Assembly (NCBI GenBank): GCA_902168205.1
Contig: CABHOK010000011.1
Coordinates: forward strand, 434,001-498,000
Length of the DNA: 64,000 nucleotides
From: an uncultured Chitinophaga sp.
Lineage (GTDB): Bacteria > Bacteroidota > Bacteroidia > Cytophagales > Cyclobacteriaceae
Direction: 5' to 3'
Within the stretch, counting starts at the first letter, position 1. Each line of letters begins with the position of its first letter. A program made the position numbers and the translations under genes. Below the pieces are notes generated by a model. That model did not search any database. It was not told the origin of the DNA and was given only the letters and a program-made list of their open reading frames with translations. Shown here piece after piece: positions 8,977-17,992 of the stretch.

Positions 8977-10647
8977 ATGACAACCAAGAAACTTAATATA
9001 CTCTCGATATTCTTTTCGGTAGCAGCCTGTGCAGGATTTTTCTGGGCATGCGATGATGAAGACGTCTACCCGGAAACACGACTATTCCGTCCGGTGCTTA
9101 CCGAAGATCTGCGCGCTGAAGGTAACTCCATCATCGTGAACATGGGCAGCATGAAACGTGCGGTGTCCTATACGTTGGAAGTGAGCCGCGATACGTTCAA
9201 AACAATCGACTATACCATTCAATCCGATACAAGCTATATAGTGCTCAATGATGAATCGTTGAAGGGTGATCCGTTGTTCTGGAATACACTGTACCAGATA
9301 CGTGCTACTGCGCATGCCGAGAAAGCTGAGTATGACAGCAAGCTGTCCGATCTCGGCAGTGTACGTACCGATCGCTTCCCTACTATTTTGAATTTACCGG
9401 AGAGTTATGATGTTACCGATGTGGCAGCACGCGTTACGTGGACTGTGGCCGGTGCTAAAGTAACAGCCATCAAACTCTTTGCTGCTACCGACCTGAAGCT
9501 CACAACACCGCTGGGAGAGATATCAGTATCCGAAGAAGATCAGAATGACGGTGAAGCCATTGTTACTAGTCTCACACCGTCAACCGGATACCAGATTGCC
9601 ATCTATAGTGATGAGACACTTCGCGGCTGGGCCGACTATAAAACACTGGTACAGGATATAGATCCTGCATCGGCTGGTGTAATTGATCTTCGTGATGCCA
9701 CCGATCCACAGGCCGTAGCAACTGCAGTTGCGGGTGCAGCTGATGGCGCCATTATACTGGTGAAACGCGGTGTCTCATTTGATCTCCCCACAACAGCGCT
9801 GAACAAATCCATTACCATTCGTGCAGCCTATGGCTTTGGTGCGCAGAAGGCTCGCCTGTATACTACTACCAACTGGAATATAGCAGGCGGATCAACGATT
9901 GATCACATTCATTTCATCGGTCTCGAATTGCGGGGAGACGATTATGGCGGTGACTATATTTTCAATCCTTCATCTAATGATATATCTGTCAATGAAGTTG
10001 TCTTTAACGATTGCGAGATCGGTACGCTGCGTGGCATCATGCGTATTAGAGGTACCAATGTAGTGGTAAACAATTTCGTGATCACAAATTCTGTTGTTGA
10101 CAGTCTGGGCAGCTACGGTATATTTACTACCGATACTGATCCGAATGCTTCCAACCCGACAGCGCGTGTTAACAATATCGTGTTGCAAAACAGTACCTTC
10201 AATAAACTGCAGGCTGGTATTACTTCACGGAACAACTCGCAATCTATCCTCATCGAGGGATGTACCTTTGCAAACCTGGTGCAAGCCGGAAGCAGTAACT
10301 ATATATTCCGGTACCGCGGAGGAAGCGGCAACAATGATGTTGCCAATGGTATATCGATTCGCAATTCAATCTTTGGACATGGATGGGATGAGGCTGGTAC
10401 CAAAGTATATTCCATTCGTGGAAAAGAAGGATTGCCGAACACATCGGTTGAACTCGTAAACAACTATAGTACATCGGATTTCTCATTCATCGCTACGTAT
10501 GAGATCGCAGGATTCCCGGTAGGTAATTATGCAAATGGACAGGATGCACTGTGGACAAATGTGGCGAATAACAATTTTAACTTCAAGGATGGTGGTTTTG
10601 CCGGACGATTCGATACCGGTGATCCACGCTGGAGAGTGAAACTATAG
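8977..10647 (+). CDS. Beta-helix surface lipoprotein, DUF5123/DUF4957-like
   Basis: 556-residue predicted lipoprotein (signal ending FFWAC, Cys25, then DDED). Residues of about 30-215 look like two fibronectin-III-like beta-sandwich units (YTLEVSRDTFK, TPSTGYQIAIYSDE). Residues of about 225-540 form a right-handed beta-helix with repeated N-rich turns (IDHIHFIGLELRG, VNNFVITNSVVDSLGSYGIF, NNIVLQNSTFNKLQAGI) and end GRFDTGDPRWR. This matches DUF4957/DUF5123 proteins that follow SusCD in pectin loci. It holds the place usually occupied by SusE or a surface glycan-binding protein. Binding of polygalacturonate is likely; catalysis like that of other beta-helix pectinases is not excluded. Confidence 0.75.
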   Translation: MTTKKLNILSIFFSVAACAGFFWACDDEDVYPETRLFRPVLTEDLRAEGNSIIVNMGSMKRAVSYTLEVSRDTFKTIDYTIQSDTSYIVLNDESLKGDPLFWNTLYQIRATAHAEKAEYDSKLSDLGSVRTDRFPTILNLPESYDVTDVAARVTWTVAGAKVTAIKLFAATDLKLTTPLGEISVSEEDQNDGEAIVTSLTPSTGYQIAIYSDETLRGWADYKTLVQDIDPASAGVIDLRDATDPQAVATAVAGAADGAIILVKRGVSFDLPTTALNKSITIRAAYGFGAQKARLYTTTNWNIAGGSTIDHIHFIGLELRGDDYGGDYIFNPSSNDISVNEVVFNDCEIGTLRGIMRIRGTNVVVNNFVITNSVVDSLGSYGIFTTDTDPNASNPTARVNNIVLQNSTFNKLQAGITSRNNSQSILIEGCTFANLVQAGSSNYIFRYRGGSGNNDVANGISIRNSIFGHGWDEAGTKVYSIRGKEGLPNTSVELVNNYSTSDFSFIATYEIAGFPVGNYANGQDALWTNVANNNFNFKDGGFAGRFDTGDPRWRVKL

Positions 10648-10682
10648 CAAGCCCTGCGCTAACGTGCAATAAACATGTACCC

Positions 10683-10704
10683 GGTGTGGCCGGAAGGTCA
10701 CACC
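10683..10704 (+). terminator. Terminator-like hairpin before the first PL1 gene
   Basis: An eight-pair stem GGTGTGGC/GTCACACC (10683-10690 with 10697-10704, one G-U) with loop CGGAAG is followed by a short ACTTTT run. It may partly terminate or stabilise the upstream susCD-lipoprotein message. It would lie inside the coding region if the ATG at 10675 were used, which favours the start at 10723. Confidence 0.45.
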
Positions 10705-10722
10705 ACTTTTAAAAAACAGCAG

Positions 10723-12213
10723 ATGTATATATATACTTTTTTTCGTACGGTTCGCTCGGGTATACTGGTGGCCGCGTGTGCTATAGGCATGTGTTGTTCA
10801 GGAGCGGATGCAGACCCCAACGGCAACACGGATACCGAACCTGAAAAGCCAATACAAGTTGTAGAAGATGCTTACGCTTTTCCCGGAGCGGAAGGCTTCG
10901 GGCGCAACGCTACGGGTGGGCGCGGAGGCAAAGTTCTGTTTGTTACCAACCTGAACGATGCCGGTGAAGGAAGTTTGCGTGCTGCTGTACAAGCCAGTGG
11001 TGCGCGCTATATTTTATTTAAAGTATCGGGAACAATCGCGTTGAAATCCAGCATCAACATTTCCAATGGAGATGTTACCATTGCCGGGCAAACCGCTCCG
11101 GGCGATGGTATATGTTTAAAAAATTACCCGGTAAACATCAGTGCCGATAATGTTATTATCCGCTATATGCGTTTTCGCATGGGCGATGAAGCCAAACAGG
11201 AAGCCGATGCAATTGGCAGTCGCTTTCGTAAGAACATAATCATTGATCATTGTTCCATGAGCTGGTCAACGGATGAATGTGTTTCGCTTTACGCCAATGA
11301 AAATACAACGGTGCAATGGTGTATCATTTCAGAGAGTCTTCGTAACTCGGTGCATGACAAAGGAGCTCATGGCTATGGAGGTATATGGGGTGGTAAATAT
11401 GCATCGTTCCATCACAACCTGGTAGCGCATCATGATAGTCGCAATCCGCGACTCGGTGAAGAAGCCGGTAAAGCATTTGCACTTACCGATCTGGTTGATC
11501 TTCGTAACAACGTCATTTACAACTGGGGCAATAACAGTTGCTATGGTGGTGAAGCGATGAACGTGAACATTGTGAACTGCTACTATAAACCTGGTCCTGC
11601 TACAGTAAAAAAGGAACGCATTATCTCCATTGATAAGAATAAAAATGAAGGCACTGAAGTATATAATATCTGGGGCAAGTTTTACATTGACGGAAACTAC
11701 ATAGAAGGAAGCACCCGCGCCACTGCCGATAATTGGACATACGGAGTATATAACCAGTTTCACAACAGTTATGGCACAGTATCGGATACTGATAAGGGAG
11801 CTATGAAAAAGAGCGAGCCGCATCCCATCGGTAACAATGTAACTACGCATACCGCTACCGTAGCGTACGATCGCGTGCTTGATTATAGCGGAGCATCCTT
11901 AAAACGTGATGCTATCGATTTGCGCGTAATCGACAACGTACGCAAGCGTGAATTTTCATTTCCCGGTTCGAATGGAAGTACGAATGGTATCATCGATACA
12001 CAAAGCGATGTAGGCGGATGGCCGCTGTTAAATTCATCAACGGCTCCGGTAAATACATCCGGTGATGGTATACCGGATGAATGGAAAATTGGGCACAAAC
12101 TCGATCCCGCCAGGGCACAGGCAAACGGCCGCGATCTGAGCACGGCTTATGATAATATAGAAGTATATATAAATGATCTCGTTCGGACGATCACCGAATC
12201 GCAGAACAAATAG
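10723..12213 (+). CDS. PL1-family pectate lyase, probable lipoprotein
   Basis: About 496 residues from the preferred ATG at 10723; an in-frame ATG at 10675 would place the 10683-10704 hairpin inside the gene. The enzyme would cleave polygalacturonate by beta-elimination. PL1 features of the Bacteroidota type are AFPGAEGFGRNATGGRGG, VTNLNDAGEGSLR, DHCSMSWSTDECVS, HGYGGIWGG and HHNLVAHHDSRNPRL, the last with the presumed catalytic Arg region. The N-terminus has a hydrophobic stretch ending GMCCSGADAD, so lipid anchoring is plausible. The C-terminus has a GDGIPDEWKIGHKLDP calcium-loop-like motif. A close paralogue follows after a few bases, indicating tandem duplication. Confidence 0.9.
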   Translation: MYIYTFFRTVRSGILVAACAIGMCCSGADADPNGNTDTEPEKPIQVVEDAYAFPGAEGFGRNATGGRGGKVLFVTNLNDAGEGSLRAAVQASGARYILFKVSGTIALKSSINISNGDVTIAGQTAPGDGICLKNYPVNISADNVIIRYMRFRMGDEAKQEADAIGSRFRKNIIIDHCSMSWSTDECVSLYANENTTVQWCIISESLRNSVHDKGAHGYGGIWGGKYASFHHNLVAHHDSRNPRLGEEAGKAFALTDLVDLRNNVIYNWGNNSCYGGEAMNVNIVNCYYKPGPATVKKERIISIDKNKNEGTEVYNIWGKFYIDGNYIEGSTRATADNWTYGVYNQFHNSYGTVSDTDKGAMKKSEPHPIGNNVTTHTATVAYDRVLDYSGASLKRDAIDLRVIDNVRKREFSFPGSNGSTNGIIDTQSDVGGWPLLNSSTAPVNTSGDGIPDEWKIGHKLDPARAQANGRDLSTAYDNIEVYINDLVRTITESQNK

Positions 12214-12224
12214 ACAACGTGGGA

Positions 12225-13550
12225 ATGATAAAGTATTGGACAAGTATAGTTTTATTGGGAATCACCCTGACGGGATTTGGACAAGAGCATAAGCCACTGG
12301 CATTTCCCGGTGCCGAAGGATTTGGTAAATATACTACAGGCGGCCGCGGAGGAAAAGTATATATTGTTACCAACCTCAACGATAGTGGTCCGGGAAGTTT
12401 ACGTGAAGCCATCAGTGGCAAAGAAGCGCGTACAATAGTATTTGCTATATCTGGCACGATTGCACTGGAGTCACCACTGTTTATTAATAATGGCGATGTT
12501 ACCATTGCTGGCCAATCTGCCCCGGGCGAAGGTATATGTCTGAAAAATTATCCTGTAACCATTCAGGCCGATAATGTTATTGTGCGATACCTGCGTTTCA
12601 GACTGGGTGATGAAAAAGGACAAGAGGCCGATGCCTTTGGAGGTACCAAAGGAAAAAGTAATATCATCATCGATCATTGCTCGATGAGTTGGGCTACCGA
12701 TGAGTGCGCATCATTTTATCGCAACAGGAATTTTACGCTGCAATGGTGCATCATATCAGAGAGTCTCAATCATTCTATACATCAGAAAGGTGATCATGGA
12801 TACGGTGGTATATGGGGAGGAGAGAAGGCAACGTTTCATCACAACCTCATTGCCAATCACACCAGTCGCATGCCTCGCTTTAGCGGCTCATCAACTACAC
12901 CAAACGCTGCAGACGAACTTGTTGACTTTCGGAACAACGTGATTTATAACTGGAGAACAAACAACACGTATGGCGGTGAAAAGGGACGCTATAACGTAGT
13001 GAATAATTATTATAAACCTGGTCCCGCTACTTCGCCCAAAAAGATATGGATGGTGGATCCCACGCCACCATACGGAAAGTTCTATATACAGGGAAATTGT
13101 CTCGAAGGAAATACACAAGTCTCAAAAGATAACTGGAATGGCGGCATGCGATATAAACAGGCAGACTCTGCGCGCATGCAGCAGCCTTTTGCTATTGAGA
13201 CAATCGAAGTACAATCCGCCGAAGACGCATTTATACAGGTATTGAAAAATGCCGGGGCGAGTTATCGCAGAGATATAGTAGACAAACGGATTGTGGAGGA
13301 AGTAAAGACCGGTAAATCCGTCAGCGGAAAAGAACAAAATGGAATTATCGATTCACCCAAAGATGTAGGTGGATGGCCGGTATTAAAATCAGAACCTGCA
13401 CCAGCAGATAAAGATACCGATGGTATACCGGACGATTGGGAGGCAAAACATAAACTTGATCCTGCCAACGAAGCGGATGGAGCAAGCTATACATTGTCGA
13501 AGTCCTATACCAATCTCGAAGTATATTTAAATGAACTGGTAAAGCAGTGA
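12225..13550 (+). CDS. PL1-family pectate lyase, second tandem copy
   Basis: About 441 residues from ATG 12225 (a GTG at 12219 is the alternative). It repeats the architecture of the preceding gene: AFPGAEGFGKYTTGGRGG, VTNLNDSGPGSLREA, DHCSMSWATDECAS, HGYGGIWGG, HHNLIANHTSRMPRF and the terminal DTDGIPDDWEAKHKLDP loop. Its signal peptide (MIKYWTSIVLLGITLTGFGQ) has no lipobox, so this copy is probably released or periplasmic, unlike its neighbour. A terminator overlaps its stop codon. Confidence 0.9.
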   Translation: MIKYWTSIVLLGITLTGFGQEHKPLAFPGAEGFGKYTTGGRGGKVYIVTNLNDSGPGSLREAISGKEARTIVFAISGTIALESPLFINNGDVTIAGQSAPGEGICLKNYPVTIQADNVIVRYLRFRLGDEKGQEADAFGGTKGKSNIIIDHCSMSWATDECASFYRNRNFTLQWCIISESLNHSIHQKGDHGYGGIWGGEKATFHHNLIANHTSRMPRFSGSSTTPNAADELVDFRNNVIYNWRTNNTYGGEKGRYNVVNNYYKPGPATSPKKIWMVDPTPPYGKFYIQGNCLEGNTQVSKDNWNGGMRYKQADSARMQQPFAIETIEVQSAEDAFIQVLKNAGASYRRDIVDKRIVEEVKTGKSVSGKEQNGIIDSPKDVGGWPVLKSEPAPADKDTDGIPDDWEAKHKLDPANEADGASYTLSKSYTNLEVYLNELVKQ

Positions 13551-13564
13551 GAACTGCTTTTTTT
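13541..13564 (+). terminator. Intrinsic terminator overlapping the PL1 stop codon
   Basis: A perfect eight-pair stem AAAGCAGT/ACTGCTTT (13541-13548 with 13553-13560) with a GAGA tetraloop, running into a T tract to 13564. The TGA stop at 13548-13550 lies within the hairpin. It ends the susC-1 unit. Confidence 0.85.
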
Positions 13565-13577
13565 AAAGACGGTCTGT

Positions 13578-13589
13578 GCAATCGATTGC
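13578..13589. promoter_or_regulatory. LacI-type operator candidate, copy 2 (PL9)
   Basis: Perfect palindrome GCAATCGATTGC, 14 bases after the T tract of the previous terminator and about 165 bases before the PL9 start. Its flanks (CTGT before, TTAATAA after) resemble the susC-1 region. It indicates that the PL9 gene has its own promoter under the same regulator. Confidence 0.65.
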
Positions 13590-13754
13590 TTAATAAAAGG
13601 AAATGAAACCTAAAGCTATATATACCCTTAAAGACTAACACATGGAAAAATGAAAGCAGTGAAAAACGAATGAGACGATGAAGATATGAGGGAAGGGAAC
13701 GTGTGAACATCCATGTACTGAAGACGCATGAGAACCCACATAAAAATAATCGTT

Positions 13755-16238
13755 ATGAAAAACAAACTAGTTATCCTCATCCTGATGTTGATGGCAATTC
13801 AAGGATTTGCACAGTCAACGCTATATGTAGCACCTGGTGGTTCTGCCAGTAATGCCGGTACGATAAGTTCTCCTACAACCCTGGAGAAAGCGATCACCAC
13901 CATAGCCGCAGGTGGAACGATCTATATGCGCGGTGGCACCTATAATTACTCGGCTTCCATTGTTATACAACGCGGTAACGATGGCAGCTCCGGTTCAACC
14001 AAAAAGATATTTGCCTATAACAGCGAAGTGCCGGTGTTGAATTTCTCCGGACAAAGCGTAGGCACTTCCAACCGAGGTATTGTACTCGATGCGCTATACT
14101 GGCATATAAAGGGTCTCATCATTGAGAAGGCTGGTGATAACGGCATGCTGCTGTCGGGTAATAACAACACCATTGAGAGCTGCATCTTTCGTGGCAACAG
14201 CGACAGCGGATTACAACTCAGTCGCTATAATACTTCCTATACCAGCATCAGTCAGTGGCCTGCAAACAATTTAATTCTGAATTGTGAAGCGTATGATAAC
14301 AAAGACCCTGACAACGAAGATGCCGATGGCTTTGCTGCCAAGCTTACGAGTGGTACAGGCAATGTTTTCAGAAACTGTGTGTCACACCACAACATTGATG
14401 ACGGCTGGGATTTATATACCAAAACCGATACAGGTCCCATTGGTGCTATACTGCTTGAGAATTGTATAGCGCACAGCAACGGTACACTTACCACCGGTGG
14501 TACATCGGGCAATGGCGATAAGAACGGGTTCAAACTGGGCGGTGAAGATATATCTGTCAACCACATGGTGCGCAGATGCATAGCGTTTAACAACGGTCAG
14601 CACGGATTTACCTATAATCGTAACCTGGGCACAATTGAAATGACCAACAACACTGCGTATAATAACACAGAACGTAATTTTAATTTTGATGGCGGTACTT
14701 CTACTTTTAAAAACAACCTCTCGTATTTCTCAAGTTCACATACCAATGATCGTATTGTTGGTACACAATCCGGTACAACCAATGCCTTCTGGACAAACAA
14801 TGCGTCTGCAAACTTCTCGGTAAACAGTGCAGACTTTGTAAGCCTCACACCGGGAGCCAACGCAAGTCCTACGGCAAATGGTTTTCTGAACCTTGCCTCG
14901 GGCAGCGACCTGATCAACGCAGGTGCTACATCTACCGGTATAACGTACAATGGTTCCGCTCCGGATATAGGCGCGATCGAATCAGGTAGCACCACTACAC
15001 CAACATCGTATAGCCTTACCGTTAACATCAGTCCGTCAGCAGGAGGAAGTGTCTCACGCAGTCCGAACAATACAACCTATACGGCAGGTACCGTAGTAAC
15101 GCTCACGGCTACACCTGCGAGCGGCTATACCTTTAGCGGCTGGAGCGGTGCTGCAAGTGGTACATCTGCATCTACTACCGTTACTATGAATGCAAACCAG
15201 ACTGTAACAGCAACTTTCACAGCATCTACCGGTACACCGGAGATCGTGTTAAGTTCAACAGCCGGTAACGCACAGGTAGCTTTGAATTGGACAGTAAGTA
15301 ATATTACATTGACCGGACAGGAAGTATACCGCGATACAGATTCTGATCCGGCAGGTCGTACACGCATCGCGACAGTATCTGCCAGCACAAGAAGCTATAC
15401 CGATACTACACCCGTCAATGGAACAACGTATTATTATTGGATCAAAGGTATCACCAGCACGACATCCTATAATTCAAATGCAGCGCAGGCAACGCCACAA
15501 GGCAGCAGCGGTACAGCAACCATTCGTCTGGAAGAAGCGGAGACACCGACATCCGGTTATTGCAGCGCAGACGGATCTCGCCAAAGCAGTTATAGTGGTG
15601 CCAGTAATGGATACTATATTAACCTTTCAAACTCTTCGGCAAAGGGTATAAACTGGAACGTTAGTGCGCCATCATCGGGATCGTACACACTTACGTGGCG
15701 TTATGCCAATGCCGGGTCAAGCAGTGCCACAACGGCACGGCTACTGGTAAATGGTTCGGTTGTATCGTCTAGTGTGCCGTTCCCGAAAACCAATGCCTGG
15801 ACAACGTGGACAACCACTACAGCAACGGTAAGTCTACCGACAGGAACCAGTACGATTCGTTTGGAGACAAGTGTAGCGGCAGAATTCGCGAATATAGATT
15901 GGATGGAAGTAACCGGAAACAGTCCGGCAGCAGCAGCGTGTAGCGGAAGCGCGAGACTGGCTGTTGAAGATAATGAGGTATTTAATGGCGCTGATTTCAA
16001 AGCGTATCCTAATCCATCCAACGGTAGGGTTACTGTACGTTTTGAACTTGAACGGCCGGCTCCTGTCAGCGTAGTAGTGTATAATACACTCGGACAGGCA
16101 GAGGTTACATCGCCCGCAAAAGTATATGAAGCAGGAACGCACGAGATGAATGTATCGGTAGGCACCGGAAAGGGAACCTATATTATGGCATTAAAGCGTG
16201 GACACCAGACAACCCGGAAGCGGATTGTAGTAGAATAG
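13755..16238 (+). CDS. PL9-family pectate lyase with InlB-like, FN3-like, CBM and T9SS sorting domains
   Basis: 827-residue secreted enzyme from ATG 13755; the upstream ATG at 13728 would extend the signal peptide unusually. Order: signal peptide (1-20), PL9 beta-helix (about 21-410) with DADGFAAKL, GNVFRNCVSHHNIDDGWDLY and GNGDKNGFKLGGED; a divergent InlB B-repeat-like domain (about 418-492, YTFSGWSGAASG); an FN3-like domain (about 493-582); a CBM6/CBM35-like beta-sandwich (about 587-722, starting IRLEEAE); and a type IX secretion C-terminal domain (about 745-827, YPNPSNG to a terminal KRIVVE). It is the only type IX substrate in the pectin locus and probably acts as the extracellular endo-lyase. 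It has its own operator upstream and terminator downstream. Confidence 0.9.
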   Translation: MKNKLVILILMLMAIQGFAQSTLYVAPGGSASNAGTISSPTTLEKAITTIAAGGTIYMRGGTYNYSASIVIQRGNDGSSGSTKKIFAYNSEVPVLNFSGQSVGTSNRGIVLDALYWHIKGLIIEKAGDNGMLLSGNNNTIESCIFRGNSDSGLQLSRYNTSYTSISQWPANNLILNCEAYDNKDPDNEDADGFAAKLTSGTGNVFRNCVSHHNIDDGWDLYTKTDTGPIGAILLENCIAHSNGTLTTGGTSGNGDKNGFKLGGEDISVNHMVRRCIAFNNGQHGFTYNRNLGTIEMTNNTAYNNTERNFNFDGGTSTFKNNLSYFSSSHTNDRIVGTQSGTTNAFWTNNASANFSVNSADFVSLTPGANASPTANGFLNLASGSDLINAGATSTGITYNGSAPDIGAIESGSTTTPTSYSLTVNISPSAGGSVSRSPNNTTYTAGTVVTLTATPASGYTFSGWSGAASGTSASTTVTMNANQTVTATFTASTGTPEIVLSSTAGNAQVALNWTVSNITLTGQEVYRDTDSDPAGRTRIATVSASTRSYTDTTPVNGTTYYYWIKGITSTTSYNSNAAQATPQGSSGTATIRLEEAETPTSGYCSADGSRQSSYSGASNGYYINLSNSSAKGINWNVSAPSSGSYTLTWRYANAGSSSATTARLLVNGSVVSSSVPFPKTNAWTTWTTTTATVSLPTGTSTIRLETSVAAEFANIDWMEVTGNSPAAAACSGSARLAVEDNEVFNGADFKAYPNPSNGRVTVRFELERPAPVSVVVYNTLGQAEVTSPAKVYEAGTHEMNVSVGTGKGTYIMALKRGHQTTRKRIVVE

Positions 16239-16253
16239 TATAAATTGAAAGTA

Positions 16254-16306
16254 AAAAATGAAGGTACAGGATGCAAGAGTGGGTAGAATCCTATACCTTC
16301 ATTTTT
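16254..16306 (+). terminator. Long-stem intrinsic terminator after PL9
   Basis: A 13-pair perfect stem AAAAATGAAGGTA/TACCTTCATTTTT (16254-16266 with 16294-16306) with an inner AGGAT/ATCCT pairing. A and T tracts at both ends allow it to work in either direction. Confidence 0.85.
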
Positions 16307-16326
16307 CTTTGAAACAGAAACAGTAA

Positions 16327-17982
16327 ATGGAAATGAGGCAGGTTTTTCAGGTATCTTTTTTAGGAGCTTGTATTTTATTTTTTAACAACGCACAGGCACA
16401 GCAGACCGAAGCAAAGAACTATATATCCAAAGTGTGGGTGTCTGATCTGGGGAATGGATCATACAAGAACCCCGTGCTAAATGCAGATTACTCTGATCCG
16501 GATGCATGCCGCGTAGGAGATGATTTTTACCTGGTGGCCTCAAGCTTCGATGCTATACCGGGATTGCCGATCCTGCATTCAAAAGACCTGGTTAACTGGG
16601 CCATCACCGGTCATGCACTGAAGCGCCAGCCTCCTTTTGAACATTTTGAAAAGACACAACACGGTAATGGTGTATGGGCACCAGCCATTCGTTATCATAA
16701 CCATGAATTTTATATATACTATCCCGATCCGGACTTCGGTATATATATGACCAAAGCTAAACAGGCGGCTGGTCCGTGGAGTGAGCCAATACTGGTGGAA
16801 GCCGGTAAAGGTCTGATCGATCCATGTCCGCTGTGGGATGAAGATGGAAAGGTATACCTGGCGTATGCCTACGCGGGGAGCCGTGCCGGTATAAAAAGTA
16901 TTATCGCGATAAAGCAATTGAACGCAGAAGGATCTGCAACCCTCGATGAAGGTAAACTGGTATACGATGGGCATACAACGGATCCAACCATTGAAGGACC
17001 GAAACTCTATAAGCGAAACGGATACTACTATATATTTGCTCCGGCCGGTGGCGTTTCTACCGGGTGGCAGCTTGTGCTGCGATCGAAGAGTATATATGGA
17101 CCGTATGAACGCAAGGTTGTGATGGATCAGGGAACCACTTCGATAAACGGTCCGCATCAGGGCGCATGGGTTGATACACCGAATGGCGAACATTGGTTTT
17201 TACATTTTCAGGACAAAGGTGCGTACGGTCGCGTAGTACATCTGCAACCAATGAAGTGGGTAAGCGATTGGCCTGTGATTGGTATCGATAAAGATGGCAA
17301 TGGTAACGGTGAACCCGTGCTTACCTATAAGAAACCCAATGTCGGAAAGGTATACCCGGTAGCAACACCTGCGGACAGCGATGAATTTAACGATGTTGTA
17401 CTGGGACGTCAATGGCAGTGGCAGGCTAATCCTAAAGCAACATGGTCGTTCATGAATGTAACCCAGGGAGCGTTGCGTTTATACTCGGACAAGATTCCCG
17501 GAGAAGCAAAGAATAACTGGGATGTTCCGAACATACTTCTTCAGAAATTTCCGGCTGATGAATTTATAGTGACAACGAAATTTACCTTCGCACCAAATGA
17601 AAAACTGCAAAGTGAAAAGACGGGGCTGATTGTGATGGGACAAAGCTATGCATCGCTTGCTTTGAAGCATTCAAAGGAAGGTATATACCTGGTATATACA
17701 ACGTGTAAAGATGCAGCGAAGGGAAGTGCCGAAACGGAAAAGATATTGACGAAGGTGAGCGATGCAACCATTTATGCCCGCGTTACGGTTCGTAAGGGTG
17801 CTGTATGTAAATTCAGCTATAGCACCGATGGTAAACAGTTTGAGACAGTGAACGAAGATTTTCAGGCTGAAGCCGGTCGGTGGATCGGGGCAAAGGTTGG
17901 ACTTTTCTGTACGCGTACCTCGCAGATCAACGATTCGGGGTTTGCAGATTTTGATTGGTTCCGTTTCGAGCCTGTACAATAA
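16327..17982 (+). CDS. GH43-family glycosidase (arabinofuranosidase/xylosidase type)
   Basis: 551 residues with signal peptide (about 1-24, ending AQA). The five-bladed GH43 propeller has the three acidic residues in their usual settings: Asp57 in YSDPDA, Asp165 in LIDPCPLWDEDG and Glu223 in TIEGPKLYKRNGYYYIF. Residues of about 345-551 form a C-terminal beta-sandwich of the DUF1349/GH43 C2 type (DSEFNDVVLGRQWQWQANP). Likely role: removing arabinose, xylose or galactose side groups from pectin so the lyases and esterases can act. First gene of a unit with two methylesterases and KdgF. Subfamily and exact substrate cannot be read from the sequence. Confidence 0.9.
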   Translation: MEMRQVFQVSFLGACILFFNNAQAQQTEAKNYISKVWVSDLGNGSYKNPVLNADYSDPDACRVGDDFYLVASSFDAIPGLPILHSKDLVNWAITGHALKRQPPFEHFEKTQHGNGVWAPAIRYHNHEFYIYYPDPDFGIYMTKAKQAAGPWSEPILVEAGKGLIDPCPLWDEDGKVYLAYAYAGSRAGIKSIIAIKQLNAEGSATLDEGKLVYDGHTTDPTIEGPKLYKRNGYYYIFAPAGGVSTGWQLVLRSKSIYGPYERKVVMDQGTTSINGPHQGAWVDTPNGEHWFLHFQDKGAYGRVVHLQPMKWVSDWPVIGIDKDGNGNGEPVLTYKKPNVGKVYPVATPADSDEFNDVVLGRQWQWQANPKATWSFMNVTQGALRLYSDKIPGEAKNNWDVPNILLQKFPADEFIVTTKFTFAPNEKLQSEKTGLIVMGQSYASLALKHSKEGIYLVYTTCKDAAKGSAETEKILTKVSDATIYARVTVRKGAVCKFSYSTDGKQFETVNEDFQAEAGRWIGAKVGLFCTRTSQINDSGFADFDWFRFEPVQ

Positions 17983-17992
17983 ATTAAAATGT

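Noticed and set aside
13842-16238. The PL9 protein as a large adhesin because of its InlB-like and Ig-like repeats
   Set aside because: The N-terminal 400 residues carry clear PL9 motifs; the repeats are accessory domains of a secreted enzyme.
17897-17992. Upstream starts for CE8 copy 1, and likewise at 20217, 53121, 57399 and 61067 for other genes
   Set aside because: These starts lie inside the preceding gene or a terminator and remove the signal peptide from the N-terminus; the later ATG gives a proper signal sequence in each case.
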